DNA of 64,000 nt. Origin: Bacillota bacterium. Lineage in GTDB: Bacteria; Bacillota; Clostridia; Acetivibrionales; DTU013. The notes beneath the pieces were generated by a model. It saw only the letters and a list, made by a program, of their open reading frames with translations. It was not told where the DNA came from and did not search any database. The translations under genes were made by a program, and so were the position numbers. The stretch lies in NCBI GenBank assembly GCA_023412665.1, contig JAEZCA010000043.1, forward strand, positions 3,609 through 67,608, written 5' to 3'. The first letter of the stretch is position 1. Every line of letters begins with the position of its first letter. Below, in pieces: positions 35,846-45,088 of the stretch.

Positions 35846-37360
35846 CTAGCTGTCGTGTCTTGCACCAAGCTCCGCAAGATATTTTTTGGTCAGTTCCACA
35901 TCGGACAGTACAGGAATGTATTCCTTGCCATATTTCTGCCTGGTCTCGTTGCCCTTTCCTGTTATCAGAATGACTGTTCCCGGTTCGGAAGACAGTATGG
36001 ATTCCTTCACAGCCTGCTCCCTGTCGTCGATCAGCTCACAGCTGGCATTATTCTGCCGCACGTACTGGGCTATATCCTCGCTTATTTCTCTGGTGTCCTC
36101 GGGTCCGGGGTCCTCTGCAGTCAGATAAACCTTATCCGAATGAATACCCGCCAGCAGCCCGAGATCCTTTCTTCGGAGATATGCCTTGCCTCCGGGGCAG
36201 CCAAACACGGTAACTATTTTCATTCCGGGGAATTCAGACTTCACAGTCTCGTACAGCTTTGTGAAGCTAAGCTTGTTATGCGCATAGTCCACAATGACTA
36301 TCCTGTCCTGGTTATCATTCGCGAAATACTCCATCCTTCCGCTGGATCTTGCTTTACGCAGTCCCGAATAAATATACTGCTCCGGTATCCTCAGTGTATA
36401 CGCCGCAGCAATGGCGGCAAGAGCGTTCTCAACGTTGAAGAGGCCCGGCATTGTCAATCTGAACTCTCTGTCGAAACGGCTGCACCTGACACAGAAGAGA
36501 GTATCGAAGCCTTCCTTTCTGATATTGTATCCGTATATGTCCGCGCCCTCCTTTGTTCCGAAGGTCAGTATCCTTTCGGCGCTTTTTGCAGCCTCCATTA
36601 TCCTTGGAAGCTGGTCCGAGTCAATATTGACACAAGCAGTGCCACAATGGCTGAACATTGTAAGCTTTGCGGAAATATAGTCCTCCATGTCACTGTGCTC
36701 GATCGGGCTTATGTGATCCTCGGAGATGTTCAGAAAAATGCCGGCGTCAAAATGCACACCATGCAGCCTGCCATATTTTAATGCCTGGCTGGACGCCTCC
36801 ATGACCACATAACTGATACCGCTGTCAACGGCATTTCTGAAATGCATCTGCAGCTCCAGTGATTCGGGAGTTGTAAGGTGTGATTCCTCCCTTATGACAC
36901 CGTCATACGTATCAATGGACGATATGATCCCGGCCTCCGGCCTTCCCTGGTCCCTGAGGTAATCGTCAAGTATATATTTTATATAGTAAGCAGTAGTCGA
37001 TTTGCCCTTTGTGCCTGTTATTCCGACCAACGCAAGACCTTCGGCAGGATTTCCATAAAACACTGTCGCCGTCATCGCTAGCGCTTTCTTGACATCACTG
37101 ACCTTGATACACGGTATGGCCGCCTCATAATCAATCTCGCTTATGTATGCGAAAGCGCCCTTTTGAATAGCCGCTTCCAGATATGCTTCCTTAAAATTGG
37201 CCCCCTTGCATACGAACAGCGTGCTCTGAACAGTTTTGTTAGAATCGTACGACAAATTGTTCACAGACTTCATCACAGTGTCCAGCGTACAATTATGGTA
37301 AACCAACAGTCTTTCTCCCTGAAGCTTCTCTATATATACTTCCAGCGCATGTCTTTCCAT
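35846..37360 (-). CDS. MurE-like UDP-N-acetylmuramyl peptide ligase with atypical substrate motif
   Basis: 504 residues, the usual MurE length. The ATP loop is GITGTKGKST (113-122), the carbamylated Lys lies in ISAKLTMF, and HISPIEHSDMEDY and the C-terminal domain are typical. MurE adds the third residue to UDP-MurNAc-L-Ala-D-Glu. The motif that reads DNPR in meso-diaminopimelate enzymes is here EDPG (LTAEDPGPED), so the residue added may differ, or the protein may be a paralogue acting on another substrate. ATG 37360 is preferred over GTG 37372. It lies between the CapA-VanX fusion and the M15 peptidase, all in one direction. Confidence 0.82.
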   Translation of the reverse strand: MERHALEVYIEKLQGERLLVYHNCTLDTVMKSVNNLSYDSNKTVQSTLFVCKGANFKEAYLEAAIQKGAFAYISEIDYEAAIPCIKVSDVKKALAMTATVFYGNPAEGLALVGITGTKGKSTTAYYIKYILDDYLRDQGRPEAGIISSIDTYDGVIREESHLTTPESLELQMHFRNAVDSGISYVVMEASSQALKYGRLHGVHFDAGIFLNISEDHISPIEHSDMEDYISAKLTMFSHCGTACVNIDSDQLPRIMEAAKSAERILTFGTKEGADIYGYNIRKEGFDTLFCVRCSRFDREFRLTMPGLFNVENALAAIAAAYTLRIPEQYIYSGLRKARSSGRMEYFANDNQDRIVIVDYAHNKLSFTKLYETVKSEFPGMKIVTVFGCPGGKAYLRRKDLGLLAGIHSDKVYLTAEDPGPEDTREISEDIAQYVRQNNASCELIDDREQAVKESILSSEPGTVILITGKGNETRQKYGKEYIPVLSDVELTKKYLAELGARHDS

Positions 37361-37408
37361 TTCTTCCCTCACACATTTTTTTATTAATTATTTCCAAGCT
37401 ATCTGTCA

Positions 37409-39067
37409 TTAATCTTCTTTTTGTAATTCAGGCATAAAGTCATAGCTCTTGTATTCAGTGTCGTCAAAATGCCACCACTCGTTTTCCAGCGGTATAAATC
37501 CCGCATCCTTCATAGCGTTCTCAAGTATAAGTGCATTTTTCTTTTGCTCCGGTGAAGCCAGCTCATATGTCCTGTGAGCCTTTTTGGACATCTCGTCAAA
37601 CCCGCTGGGCATATCCACCTCTTTGCTCTGGGCATCCACCAGCGTGACATCCACCGACGCCCCTCTGGTGTGGTTTGAGCCAATTTTTGCGTCCATAAAA
37701 TAATAGCTGTTTTTTGCTGCTTCAAACAATATTTCGTGGCTTTTCTGCGGCCTGTATGCATCCCAGACCTTTATCCTGTAGCCCTGCTCCATCACAATGC
37801 TGCTTGCCTTCTTCAGTTTGTCTGCAGTTCCCTTTCTCAGGTACGCAGTCTTTGATTCATATACGGGCTTTCCTGTTATGTTATCGGCTGTGGCATATTT
37901 CAAATCGATAATGGTATCCTTGACTGCAATATCGAGCCTTACCATATCCTTTTTGCCGGCATACGCCACCAGTTCCTCGTCACTCATTGCAGGGGTATAT
38001 TTCAGTTTGCCGAATATCCTTTCGACCTGGCTTCCGCTTGCGATTGTCGGTCTATAATCATTTACGCTGTCGACTGACGAAATAGAACAGGGGATCACCT
38101 GGGGCATCTCGATTTTTCGAAGCGATTTGACCGAATCAAACACGAAGGTCTGCCTGAATATTGCAGTGTCAAAGTCCGAAGGCTTTTTGTTGCCTCCGAA
38201 GCAAAAGTTGCCGAGGCTGTAAGCTATATATCTTTCCTTGTATACCTCCAGCGGCTGAAGCACATGGGGATGGCTCCCTATCACAAGGTCGGCGCCTGAG
38301 TCGATTGCCAGATGTGCCAGCTCTGACTGGGCAGGATCGATCTCATATTTATACTCGTTTCCCCAATGAAAACTGACTATAACAAGATCGCTCTCATCCC
38401 TGAGCTGTTTTGTCATCGTTTCAACCTCCAGCTTAAGTGCATCCATATTTCTGCCCTGCTCAAATTCCCCAAGCTGGTTGAACCCTGCCATTCCGACAGT
38501 AATGCCATTAACCTCCGAATAAAGCGTCTCGGAATAGCCGAAATACTGAACTCCTGCTTCTTCAAGAGCCTTTCTTGTGCCGGCATAACCCTCCTGCCCA
38601 TAGTCGTGCATATGGTTGTTCGCCAGATTTACCGCCTCGATGCTCCCGGCCTTAAGTATCCCTGCATACTCAGGTTTGCCCCTGAACCAGTAGTTATTTC
38701 CGTAATCATATTTTTCGGCCTTTTTTGTGGCATCGCTCAATACAGTTTCAAGGTTTGCGATGGTCAGGTCATCCTCTTCGAGAATATCGGCAACATTGGA
38801 AAAAAAGTAGCTGTTGTCTTTATCTGCCTGTTCATATGCATATTCAAATGAATCCTTGTACCTGAACCTGTCATCCTGTCCAAGTGCCACGTCTCCGAGC
38901 GCACTTATTGTAACCCTGATATGATCATCCTCTTCCTTGATATAGCTCTGGATGATTTCAGGTTCGGCCTCCCGCTCCACAAGATAACTATTCTGTACAT
39001 ATAGAATCAGCGCCACCGCTGCAATCATGACAATGGCAATGGCTCTGGCTATTACTCTATATTTCAT
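37409..39067 (-). CDS. fusion of CapA-type metallophosphatase and VanX/DdpX-type D-Ala-D-Ala dipeptidase
   Basis: 552 residues. A membrane segment near the N-terminus (about 6-22, ARAIAIVMIAAVALILYV) anchors it outside the cell. Residues about 45-300 are a CapA/PGA-synthesis domain (ISALGDVALGQD, NLETVLSD, NLANNHMHDYG, VSFHWGNEY, GADLVIGSHPHVLQ). Residues about 360-550 are an M15D dipeptidase (IDLKYATADN, WDAYRPQKSHEI, zinc motif SNHTRGASVDVTL, and ENEWWHFDD). Both domains look intact. The combination suggests an extracytoplasmic enzyme acting on wall-linked polymers and D-Ala-D-Ala. GGAGGT precedes the start at a rather long 12 nt. Confidence 0.87.
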   Translation of the reverse strand: MKYRVIARAIAIVMIAAVALILYVQNSYLVEREAEPEIIQSYIKEEDDHIRVTISALGDVALGQDDRFRYKDSFEYAYEQADKDNSYFFSNVADILEEDDLTIANLETVLSDATKKAEKYDYGNNYWFRGKPEYAGILKAGSIEAVNLANNHMHDYGQEGYAGTRKALEEAGVQYFGYSETLYSEVNGITVGMAGFNQLGEFEQGRNMDALKLEVETMTKQLRDESDLVIVSFHWGNEYKYEIDPAQSELAHLAIDSGADLVIGSHPHVLQPLEVYKERYIAYSLGNFCFGGNKKPSDFDTAIFRQTFVFDSVKSLRKIEMPQVIPCSISSVDSVNDYRPTIASGSQVERIFGKLKYTPAMSDEELVAYAGKKDMVRLDIAVKDTIIDLKYATADNITGKPVYESKTAYLRKGTADKLKKASSIVMEQGYRIKVWDAYRPQKSHEILFEAAKNSYYFMDAKIGSNHTRGASVDVTLVDAQSKEVDMPSGFDEMSKKAHRTYELASPEQKKNALILENAMKDAGFIPLENEWWHFDDTEYKSYDFMPELQKED

Positions 39068-39376
39068 CAGTAAAACGATACCTCCCGGCATGAAAGTAAG
39101 TATACACTAGTAATTTACCTTTTTCCGGTTTGTTTATGTATTTATATTGTACTACAATTATAGCGGCTCGTCCGAAAGAAAATTTAATTTATTCTATAAT
39201 TAAATCTGTATTCTCGCCTTCTGAAAGGTAAATCCATACCCGCCGCCAAGCGTTTTTCGACTACTTCGCCTCATCCGGCTCTGGCCGATGCTGCGTCGTA
39301 CCTGCCGCCTTGAAACAAGAGAAAATAAATGCTAAAATATTGTCATACGAAAGCATAAAATACAACTGGAGTACAT
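39068..39376. other. divergent intergenic region, 309 bp
   Basis: It separates the CapA-VanX gene from dacF and must hold both promoters; no clear -35/-10 pair is seen. A GC-rich patch (39230-39315) contrasts with the AT-rich remainder and contains CGGC/GCCG mini-hairpins. No gene is evident. Confidence 0.45.
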
Positions 39377-40747
39377 ATGAAAAAATTATGTTATGCGTCA
39401 TTGATACTTGTTATATCGTTAACTCTTCTCTTTACACTCAAAGTACCGGTCTGTGCACAATCCCTCAGCATTCCGGAAGATGTTCACTATGTTTTGATAG
39501 ATTCAAAAACCGGTCTTGTTATGGCCGAGCAAAATGCAGATATACAAATAAAGCCGGCAAGCCTGACTAAAATACTAACAGCTATAGTAGCGCTGGAAAA
39601 TGGGGATCTTCAGCAGGAAATGACCATTTCACAGGCAGCTGTCAATGACATTGGAAGGGGCGGCATGAATATAGGCATCATGGCCGGCGAAACCGGCCTT
39701 ACACTGGAAAACATGCTCAATGTAATGCTGATCAAATCAGCCAATGAAACCGCAAACATCATAGCCGAAAACCTTGCTCCCTCCCGCAGCGAATACATGG
39801 ACATAATGAATGAAAAGGCAAAGGAGATAGGCGCCCTCAACACTTATTACGTGAATCCCTCGGGCAAGGATACGGAAAAGGAAGATGCACCGCACGTCAC
39901 AACTGCCCGCGATATGGCTGCAATGGCCCGTTATGCCATGACTATCCCAGAGTTCCGCAAAATCGTGGCAACAGAGTATTACTACGGGATGCCCTCATCA
40001 ACAAACAAACACGCTGACGGCTGGGATCCGCTGGTGCTCAGAAATACAAACAAGTTTCTCTGGTATGACAACACCTACACCTATACCTTCCAGGGCGAAG
40101 AGCATGAGTATACCGTCACAGGCATGAAAACCGGCTATACCGGTGCTGCAGGCAACAATCTGGTAATATCAGCCACAGGTGAAGATGGCATGGAGCTTAT
40201 TTGCGTTGTGATGCATGTAATGCATTCCAACAAGGTATACAGCTACGCTTCGGAATTACTGGATTATGGTTTCCAGAATTACTCCCTGCAGAAATTGTCT
40301 GCAGCAGGACATCTTGTAAAAACAGTAATAGTGGAGGGAGCAACAGGCACTGACAACATTCTGGAGCTGGTAGCAGAAACAGACTTTGCGGCGGCAATGC
40401 CTGTCAGTTCCGACAGCCAGGGCATCGAGACCCATGTTGAAATCGACAGCAAAATACAAGCTCCGGTCAAAAAAGGCAAGGTTCTTGGATATATTGAATA
40501 CAAGAGCGGCAATACCGTATTGGGTAAGGTAAACATAGTTGCCTCCCGACAGGTAATGAAGTCCGCAGAAGATACCACGGACGGTTCAGGTGTCACTGCC
40601 CAAGAGCATGAACCTCAGTATTCCTACGCTATACTCTTGGTATTGCTCGCATTGTGCGCATTTGTGATAATCAGATCTGTCTTAAAGAGGATCTCCAGGA
40701 AGCTGAAGAAAAAGAAGTACGACCAGCAATTCTACCGTTCCAGATAA
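39377..40747 (+). CDS. dacF: D-alanyl-D-alanine carboxypeptidase (S11, DacF/PBP5-like)
   Basis: 456 residues. A signal peptide (1-27) precedes the S11 domain with S62-LT-K65 (PASLTK), S121-A-N123 and K251-T-G253. A C-terminal beta domain is followed by a membrane segment (about 418-440) and a Lys/Arg-rich tail, so the protein is held in the membrane from its C-terminal side. It removes the terminal D-Ala from stem peptides and limits crosslinking. CTGGAG precedes ATG. Symbol assigned by class; dacA, dacB and dacF cannot be distinguished by eye. Confidence 0.88.
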   Translation: MKKLCYASLILVISLTLLFTLKVPVCAQSLSIPEDVHYVLIDSKTGLVMAEQNADIQIKPASLTKILTAIVALENGDLQQEMTISQAAVNDIGRGGMNIGIMAGETGLTLENMLNVMLIKSANETANIIAENLAPSRSEYMDIMNEKAKEIGALNTYYVNPSGKDTEKEDAPHVTTARDMAAMARYAMTIPEFRKIVATEYYYGMPSSTNKHADGWDPLVLRNTNKFLWYDNTYTYTFQGEEHEYTVTGMKTGYTGAAGNNLVISATGEDGMELICVVMHVMHSNKVYSYASELLDYGFQNYSLQKLSAAGHLVKTVIVEGATGTDNILELVAETDFAAAMPVSSDSQGIETHVEIDSKIQAPVKKGKVLGYIEYKSGNTVLGKVNIVASRQVMKSAEDTTDGSGVTAQEHEPQYSYAILLVLLALCAFVIIRSVLKRISRKLKKKKYDQQFYRSR

Positions 40748-40760
40748 GCGGAATAACGCA

Positions 40761-42455
40761 TCACAGCTTAAGATATCTGCCTGCTATGGGAACCCTGGCC
40801 GTGTAGGAAAGTATCCTGCCTCCCATCGGAAAGCTTCTGATATCATCTGCAGTCAAACCCTTTGCCACGATCATGAGCAGGTAGTAAACCAGTCCTCCTG
40901 CAGCTATGGCTAAACTGCCGCAAATCAAATTTTGTATGAAAAAGGATTTGATGAACCACCCTGTCATAATAGTTAATCCATGATAAACCAGGAATACTAT
41001 CAGCCCCATGATGACAGACACACTGAGAGGTCTGTTGAACAGCCTCTTAACGCTCAACCTGACACCGGTATGCTTCTTTATTGCTCTATAATTCATGACT
41101 GCGGCAAATATATAGCATACCGCATTTCCGATAATCGCTCCCTTGATGTTTATAGGCCTTATTGAAATGAAGATATAGTTTACGATCAGCTTCAGAACCA
41201 GGCCGATAACCATATGGACTGTGGGCACATAAACCTTCCCTATACCCTGCAGTATTGATGTCTGTATGGATACCAGCGATATCAGCACCAGGGTCCACGA
41301 GCCCATGATCAGCAGATCCCAGCCGTCAGGTGATCTTGGGAAAAGCATGTTTATTATAGGTTTAGCCATAACAGTCAGTCCGACTGCAGCAGGTACGGCT
41401 ATCATCAGTATTGTCTTGAAGCTTCTGTAGATCCTTCGGCGCAGCAGGTCTTTGTCGTTAAGAGCATGGGCTGCTGAAATGGACGGAAGTATTGCTGTTT
41501 GCAGCGCTGTAGCAAACGCCACCGGGATAAACAGCACTTTATTATACTGAGTTGAAAGTATGCCGTACATGCTGGTAGCTTCAACATCGCTAAAACCTGC
41601 CACAAGTAGTCGTGACTTTATATTTACAACATCGATGAGCTGAGTCGCATATATAGCCACAGAACTTAATGTTATTGGTACTGCATAGCTTAATATTTTT
41701 TTGATCAGTGATCTGTTTGAAACCTCCTGCCCGGCATTTTGCGATAGCTTAACTTCACGGAGTATGTCCTTCCGCTTTTTCCGATAAGTACTATATAGAT
41801 ATAACGCGCTGACCAAAGCACCGACGGAAGTACCCACCGTAGCACCCGCAGCTGCATAAACAACAGCTTCCCTGAAAATCTCCGTTTCACCGGTGATCCC
41901 TTTTGCAACTGCGATATTTACACCATATTTATACATAACCCAGGCAAAAACAATTGTCAGAGCAGAATTCACAGCCTGCTCAATTATTTGGGAGATGCTT
42001 GTGGGCACCATATTCGAACGGCCCTGGAAGTAACCCTTGAAAATGCAGGAGATCGATGTAAAGAGCATCGTAGGTGACAGCGCAAGTATCGTAAGATAAC
42101 ACTCCGGCGAGTGCATCATATTTGCCAACGGCATCGCTAGTACAGCCGTAAGGATGCTTGTAGCAGCTCCGGCAACCACCAGCATCACAGACGAGATCCG
42201 CAGCGTTCTATACGAAAGGTCATACTTTTCTGAGGCCAGCTGCTCGGATATGATCTTTGACAGTGCAATAGGCATACCGGTATTGGTAATAACAAATACC
42301 AGCTGGTAAATTTTAAAGCCCTGCTCATGTATGCCGTTTCCATAGTTGCTGAGTATAAGCGTGACAATCGGCACATAAAGCAATCCCAGCAGCTTGTTAA
42401 TAACGCTGGCAGCGCTTAATATTGTAAAACCCTTTGAACTTGATTGTTTGTCCAC
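40761..42455 (-). CDS. MOP-superfamily polysaccharide/lipid II-type flippase (YtgP/SpoVB-like)
   Basis: 564 residues, about 14 membrane segments. The N-terminus (FTILSAASVINKLLGLLYVP) and KGYFQGRSNMVPTSISQIIEQAVN (in part) are the typical motifs of the YtgP/SpoVB group of MOP flippases. It probably moves lipid-linked peptidoglycan precursor across the membrane. It is the last gene of a three-gene operon (ATP-grasp, FemX, flippase), 7 bp after the FemX-like gene. The start is GTG with only a weak ribosome binding site, which fits coupling. It converges on dacF. Confidence 0.85.
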   Translation of the reverse strand: MDKQSSSKGFTILSAASVINKLLGLLYVPIVTLILSNYGNGIHEQGFKIYQLVFVITNTGMPIALSKIISEQLASEKYDLSYRTLRISSVMLVVAGAATSILTAVLAMPLANMMHSPECYLTILALSPTMLFTSISCIFKGYFQGRSNMVPTSISQIIEQAVNSALTIVFAWVMYKYGVNIAVAKGITGETEIFREAVVYAAAGATVGTSVGALVSALYLYSTYRKKRKDILREVKLSQNAGQEVSNRSLIKKILSYAVPITLSSVAIYATQLIDVVNIKSRLLVAGFSDVEATSMYGILSTQYNKVLFIPVAFATALQTAILPSISAAHALNDKDLLRRRIYRSFKTILMIAVPAAVGLTVMAKPIINMLFPRSPDGWDLLIMGSWTLVLISLVSIQTSILQGIGKVYVPTVHMVIGLVLKLIVNYIFISIRPINIKGAIIGNAVCYIFAAVMNYRAIKKHTGVRLSVKRLFNRPLSVSVIMGLIVFLVYHGLTIMTGWFIKSFFIQNLICGSLAIAAGGLVYYLLMIVAKGLTADDIRSFPMGGRILSYTARVPIAGRYLKL

Positions 42456-42462
42456 AGCAATC

Positions 42463-43605
42463 TTACTTTCTCTTATAGATTTTTCTCCTTAGCTCGCGGA
42501 AGGCAGTAACGCCTTTCTCTGCCAGGAAGTTAATGAACGGGTTGAAAACGTAATCCAGCATTCCAACAAATTCGGTGAACTTGCCCTTGAAGCCGACCTT
42601 GAACTTGTAGAGTCCGTACATCGGGTTGTTCTCATCGATATTGCCAGGAACTCCCCTGAAATCATAAATTTCACTGCCTTCTTCCAGCGCCCATTTTATC
42701 ATGTTCCACTGGAGCAGGTAATTGGGCATCAGGTTGCGATGCTCATTTATGCTTGCGCCATACAGATACCAGCATTTATTGCCGTAGAGTATGGCAATGG
42801 TACCGGCGATGGGCATTCCTTCATAATAGGCGATAAAAACCCTTAGATGGTCGGGCGCCAGGCAGTCGTACACCTTTTCGTAGTACTCCCTGCTCCTTAC
42901 GACAAAGTTGTCGCGGACCCCGGTCTCAACGATCATTTTATAGAAATCGGCAACGTTCTCCCTTGTGCCAACCTTGATCACAACGCCCTTTTTCTCCGCC
43001 AGCCGTATATTGTAACGGACCTTGTGGTGGAAGTCCGCCATCAGCTGCTCCTGGGTCTTGCCTCTCAGATCGAGCCTGAAAACGAACCTGGGCTGAATAC
43101 CCTCATAATTCTTCAATCCGCGGCTGACCTTGAACCCCAGCTTTTTAACTATTTCCTCAAACTGCGTGTCCTCTATCTCGATGTCGGGATCCATCTTCAG
43201 CACGTAGCTCCTGTGCTTTTTAGCCAGCTTTTTGCACTTTTCCAGCAGCTCCCGCAATGTCGCCTCGTCATGGGGATCACAAACCGGTCCCCTGGGAGAG
43301 TACATCATTGTAAAGGGAAGTACAGGTATCCTTCTTATTAAAAGGCTCATGGCGCCCTTGATTTGTCCGTTTTCGTCCTCAACAGCAACGATCTCGTTTT
43401 TCCAGAAGGACTTGATCCTGGCCCATTGGGGCGACTGCATGAAATGTCCCTTTGGGTGGGACTGTAGGAACTCTTCGTATTTCGTAACAGCATCCGTGTT
43501 GCTTAAGGCCGCTCCAGCCGCATCAGCGACATTGGGAGCACTGGCGGTATTGGCAGCGACTTCGGTGTTTTCTTCATTTGTTATGGTATCTTTTATATTA
43601 TCCAA
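42463..43605 (-). CDS. FemAB/FemX-type peptidoglycan bridge aminoacyltransferase
   Basis: About 380 residues. After a low-complexity Ala/Asn/Thr-rich N-terminus (residues 10-40) comes the double-GNAT Fem fold: FMQSPQWARIKSFWKNE, YSPRGPV, FHHKVRYNIRLAEKKGVV, and IYDFRGVPGNIDENNPMYGLYKFK (in part), all diagnostic. Fem enzymes add amino acids from aminoacyl-tRNA to lipid II. The ATG at 43626 has no ribosome binding site, whereas an in-frame TTG at 43605 follows GGTGAG, so TTG is preferred. It lies between the ATP-grasp ligase and the flippase gene. Confidence 0.88.
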   Translation of the reverse strand: MDNIKDTITNEENTEVAANTASAPNVADAAGAALSNTDAVTKYEEFLQSHPKGHFMQSPQWARIKSFWKNEIVAVEDENGQIKGAMSLLIRRIPVLPFTMMYSPRGPVCDPHDEATLRELLEKCKKLAKKHRSYVLKMDPDIEIEDTQFEEIVKKLGFKVSRGLKNYEGIQPRFVFRLDLRGKTQEQLMADFHHKVRYNIRLAEKKGVVIKVGTRENVADFYKMIVETGVRDNFVVRSREYYEKVYDCLAPDHLRVFIAYYEGMPIAGTIAILYGNKCWYLYGASINEHRNLMPNYLLQWNMIKWALEEGSEIYDFRGVPGNIDENNPMYGLYKFKVGFKGKFTEFVGMLDYVFNPFINFLAEKGVTAFRELRRKIYKRK

Positions 43606-43643
43606 TAGTCTCACCCCATATTGCATATCATTAGTGTAGTTAG

Positions 43644-44852
43644 CTACAGGTATTTTCTAAATTTGAGATAGTGGCTCAGATGCAGCTTATATAAGAACAG
43701 CACTCTTTTTATTTTATTGTCACCCTTCATAAACAAAGGATTTGTTATCCTCTTTTCATTGACCAGTTCCCTCATTTGTGAGGCAACAGCGCCATCCTTT
43801 GTATATCTGAACGCAACACCCAGAGGTATGACAGTCCATAGGTTCCGGGCATTTGCTATTTCCAGCTGCAGTTTTTTATTGTATATACGATCTTCGACAA
43901 CATATCTTGCTAAATTGTTCCCAACAGCCGTCACGTAATAATTACTTCGTCCCTGCCTAAGGTTAACCTCAAGTATTTTGTATTTTCCGTCCCTCTGGTC
44001 ATATTTTATATCAAAAGTCGAAAAACCTGTATACCCGATGCTGTCCAGGAAATTCCTCAGCATTTCGGAAAGCTCAGGATTGTATTCATTCATAAGGACA
44101 GCTGTATTGCCAAGTCCGTGGGGTGTATGCTCCTCCAATACGACATGGGCAAGAGACATCAGCTTGACCTTCCTGTCGGTACCCGAATAGCAGATCATAA
44201 CTCTCAGGTTGGAATCCTCCCCGGGTATAAAATCCTGTATGATCAGCTGGTCATCATAGCCTGCTTCGTATACCTGCTTTATAACAGCTTTGAGCTCTTC
44301 CTCGCTTTTAAGCTTGTACACCTTTTTCTGTGACGGGAATTCATGCTGCCAGTATTTTATACCATTTGATGGCTTAACGATGACCGGGAACCCGAACGGC
44401 AGCTTGAAGCTGTCTCCCATGGACCTGTCATATATAAATGTGCCAGGGTACACAATGCCGTACTTGTCACACATCTCATAAAACCTGATTTTTGTAAGCA
44501 GGCTGTCCATCATTTCCTCATCCACATATGGCGCTATTACATTTGCAGGCAGAACCGCCTTATTTCTTATAATCTGCTCGACATAGCTGTCGCTGCAGCC
44601 AATCAGAATAATCTTTTTGTCAGCATTTTTCTCGGCAAGTCCTGTAATAGTCCTGATAAAGGTATCCTGCAGGTCTAGTCCCGGAACAGCCTTGAAATCA
44701 ATGATCCTGCTGTTTCCGCTGGGTCCCGAGTTAACCTTGCCCCTCACAATGGACCTGACTCCATATTCCTCGTAAAAAGCCCTGGACATGCTGTATGTAT
44801 TTATATCATTACCCAGAATTACCGGTATGAACTCTTTCTCCACGGTCTTCAA
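43644..44852 (-). CDS. ATP-grasp ligase, D-aspartate ligase-like
   Basis: 402 residues. The N-terminus (FIPVILGNDINTYSMSRAFYEEYG) resembles D-aspartate ligase (AslA) of Enterococcus faecium, which attaches D-Asp to the side-chain amine of the third stem-peptide residue. ATP-grasp elements: FPVIVKPSNGIKYW, LIIQDFIPGEDSNLRV, and metal-binding DIKYD and LEVNLRQGRSNYY. The start is TTG with GAGGGG 8 nt upstream. It heads the operon with FemX and the flippase. An alternative is a generic carboxylate-amine ligase. Confidence 0.78.
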   Translation of the reverse strand: MKTVEKEFIPVILGNDINTYSMSRAFYEEYGVRSIVRGKVNSGPSGNSRIIDFKAVPGLDLQDTFIRTITGLAEKNADKKIILIGCSDSYVEQIIRNKAVLPANVIAPYVDEEMMDSLLTKIRFYEMCDKYGIVYPGTFIYDRSMGDSFKLPFGFPVIVKPSNGIKYWQHEFPSQKKVYKLKSEEELKAVIKQVYEAGYDDQLIIQDFIPGEDSNLRVMICYSGTDRKVKLMSLAHVVLEEHTPHGLGNTAVLMNEYNPELSEMLRNFLDSIGYTGFSTFDIKYDQRDGKYKILEVNLRQGRSNYYVTAVGNNLARYVVEDRIYNKKLQLEIANARNLWTVIPLGVAFRYTKDGAVASQMRELVNEKRITNPLFMKGDNKIKRVLFLYKLHLSHYLKFRKYL

Positions 44853-44934
44853 ATCATTTACCCCTCTATCCTCTTTCGTATGTACACGACACGTTCATTT
44901 TAGTATATCGAGTTCCAAATATCAAGTCAAACAT

Positions 44935-44977
44935 GGAAGCTGGAAGCAGAGGAACCGTCCCCCTGCTTCCTGCTTCC
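44935..44977. repeat. long hairpin with GTCCCC loop
   Basis: A 15-bp stem with one mismatch (GGAAGCTGGAAGCAG at 44935-44949; CTGCTTCCTGCTTCC at 44963-44977) encloses a 13-nt loop containing AACCGTCCCC. It resembles the dispersed 'GTCCCC' intergenic elements of clostridia. There is no T-tract directly after it on either strand. Confidence 0.65.
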
Positions 44978-45088
44978 TTTGTGGAACCTTACCTTAATTC
45001 TTGCCAAGAAACAAAGCATACATTACTATAGAAGTATAAAATAGCTGGAAAGGTGAGGATAGTATACTCAAACCACGGACCTGACTTG

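Noticed and set aside
35486..36781. 431-codon plus-strand open frame
   Set aside because: It is antisense to the MurE-like and M15 peptidase genes, which have clear family motifs and ribosome binding sites.
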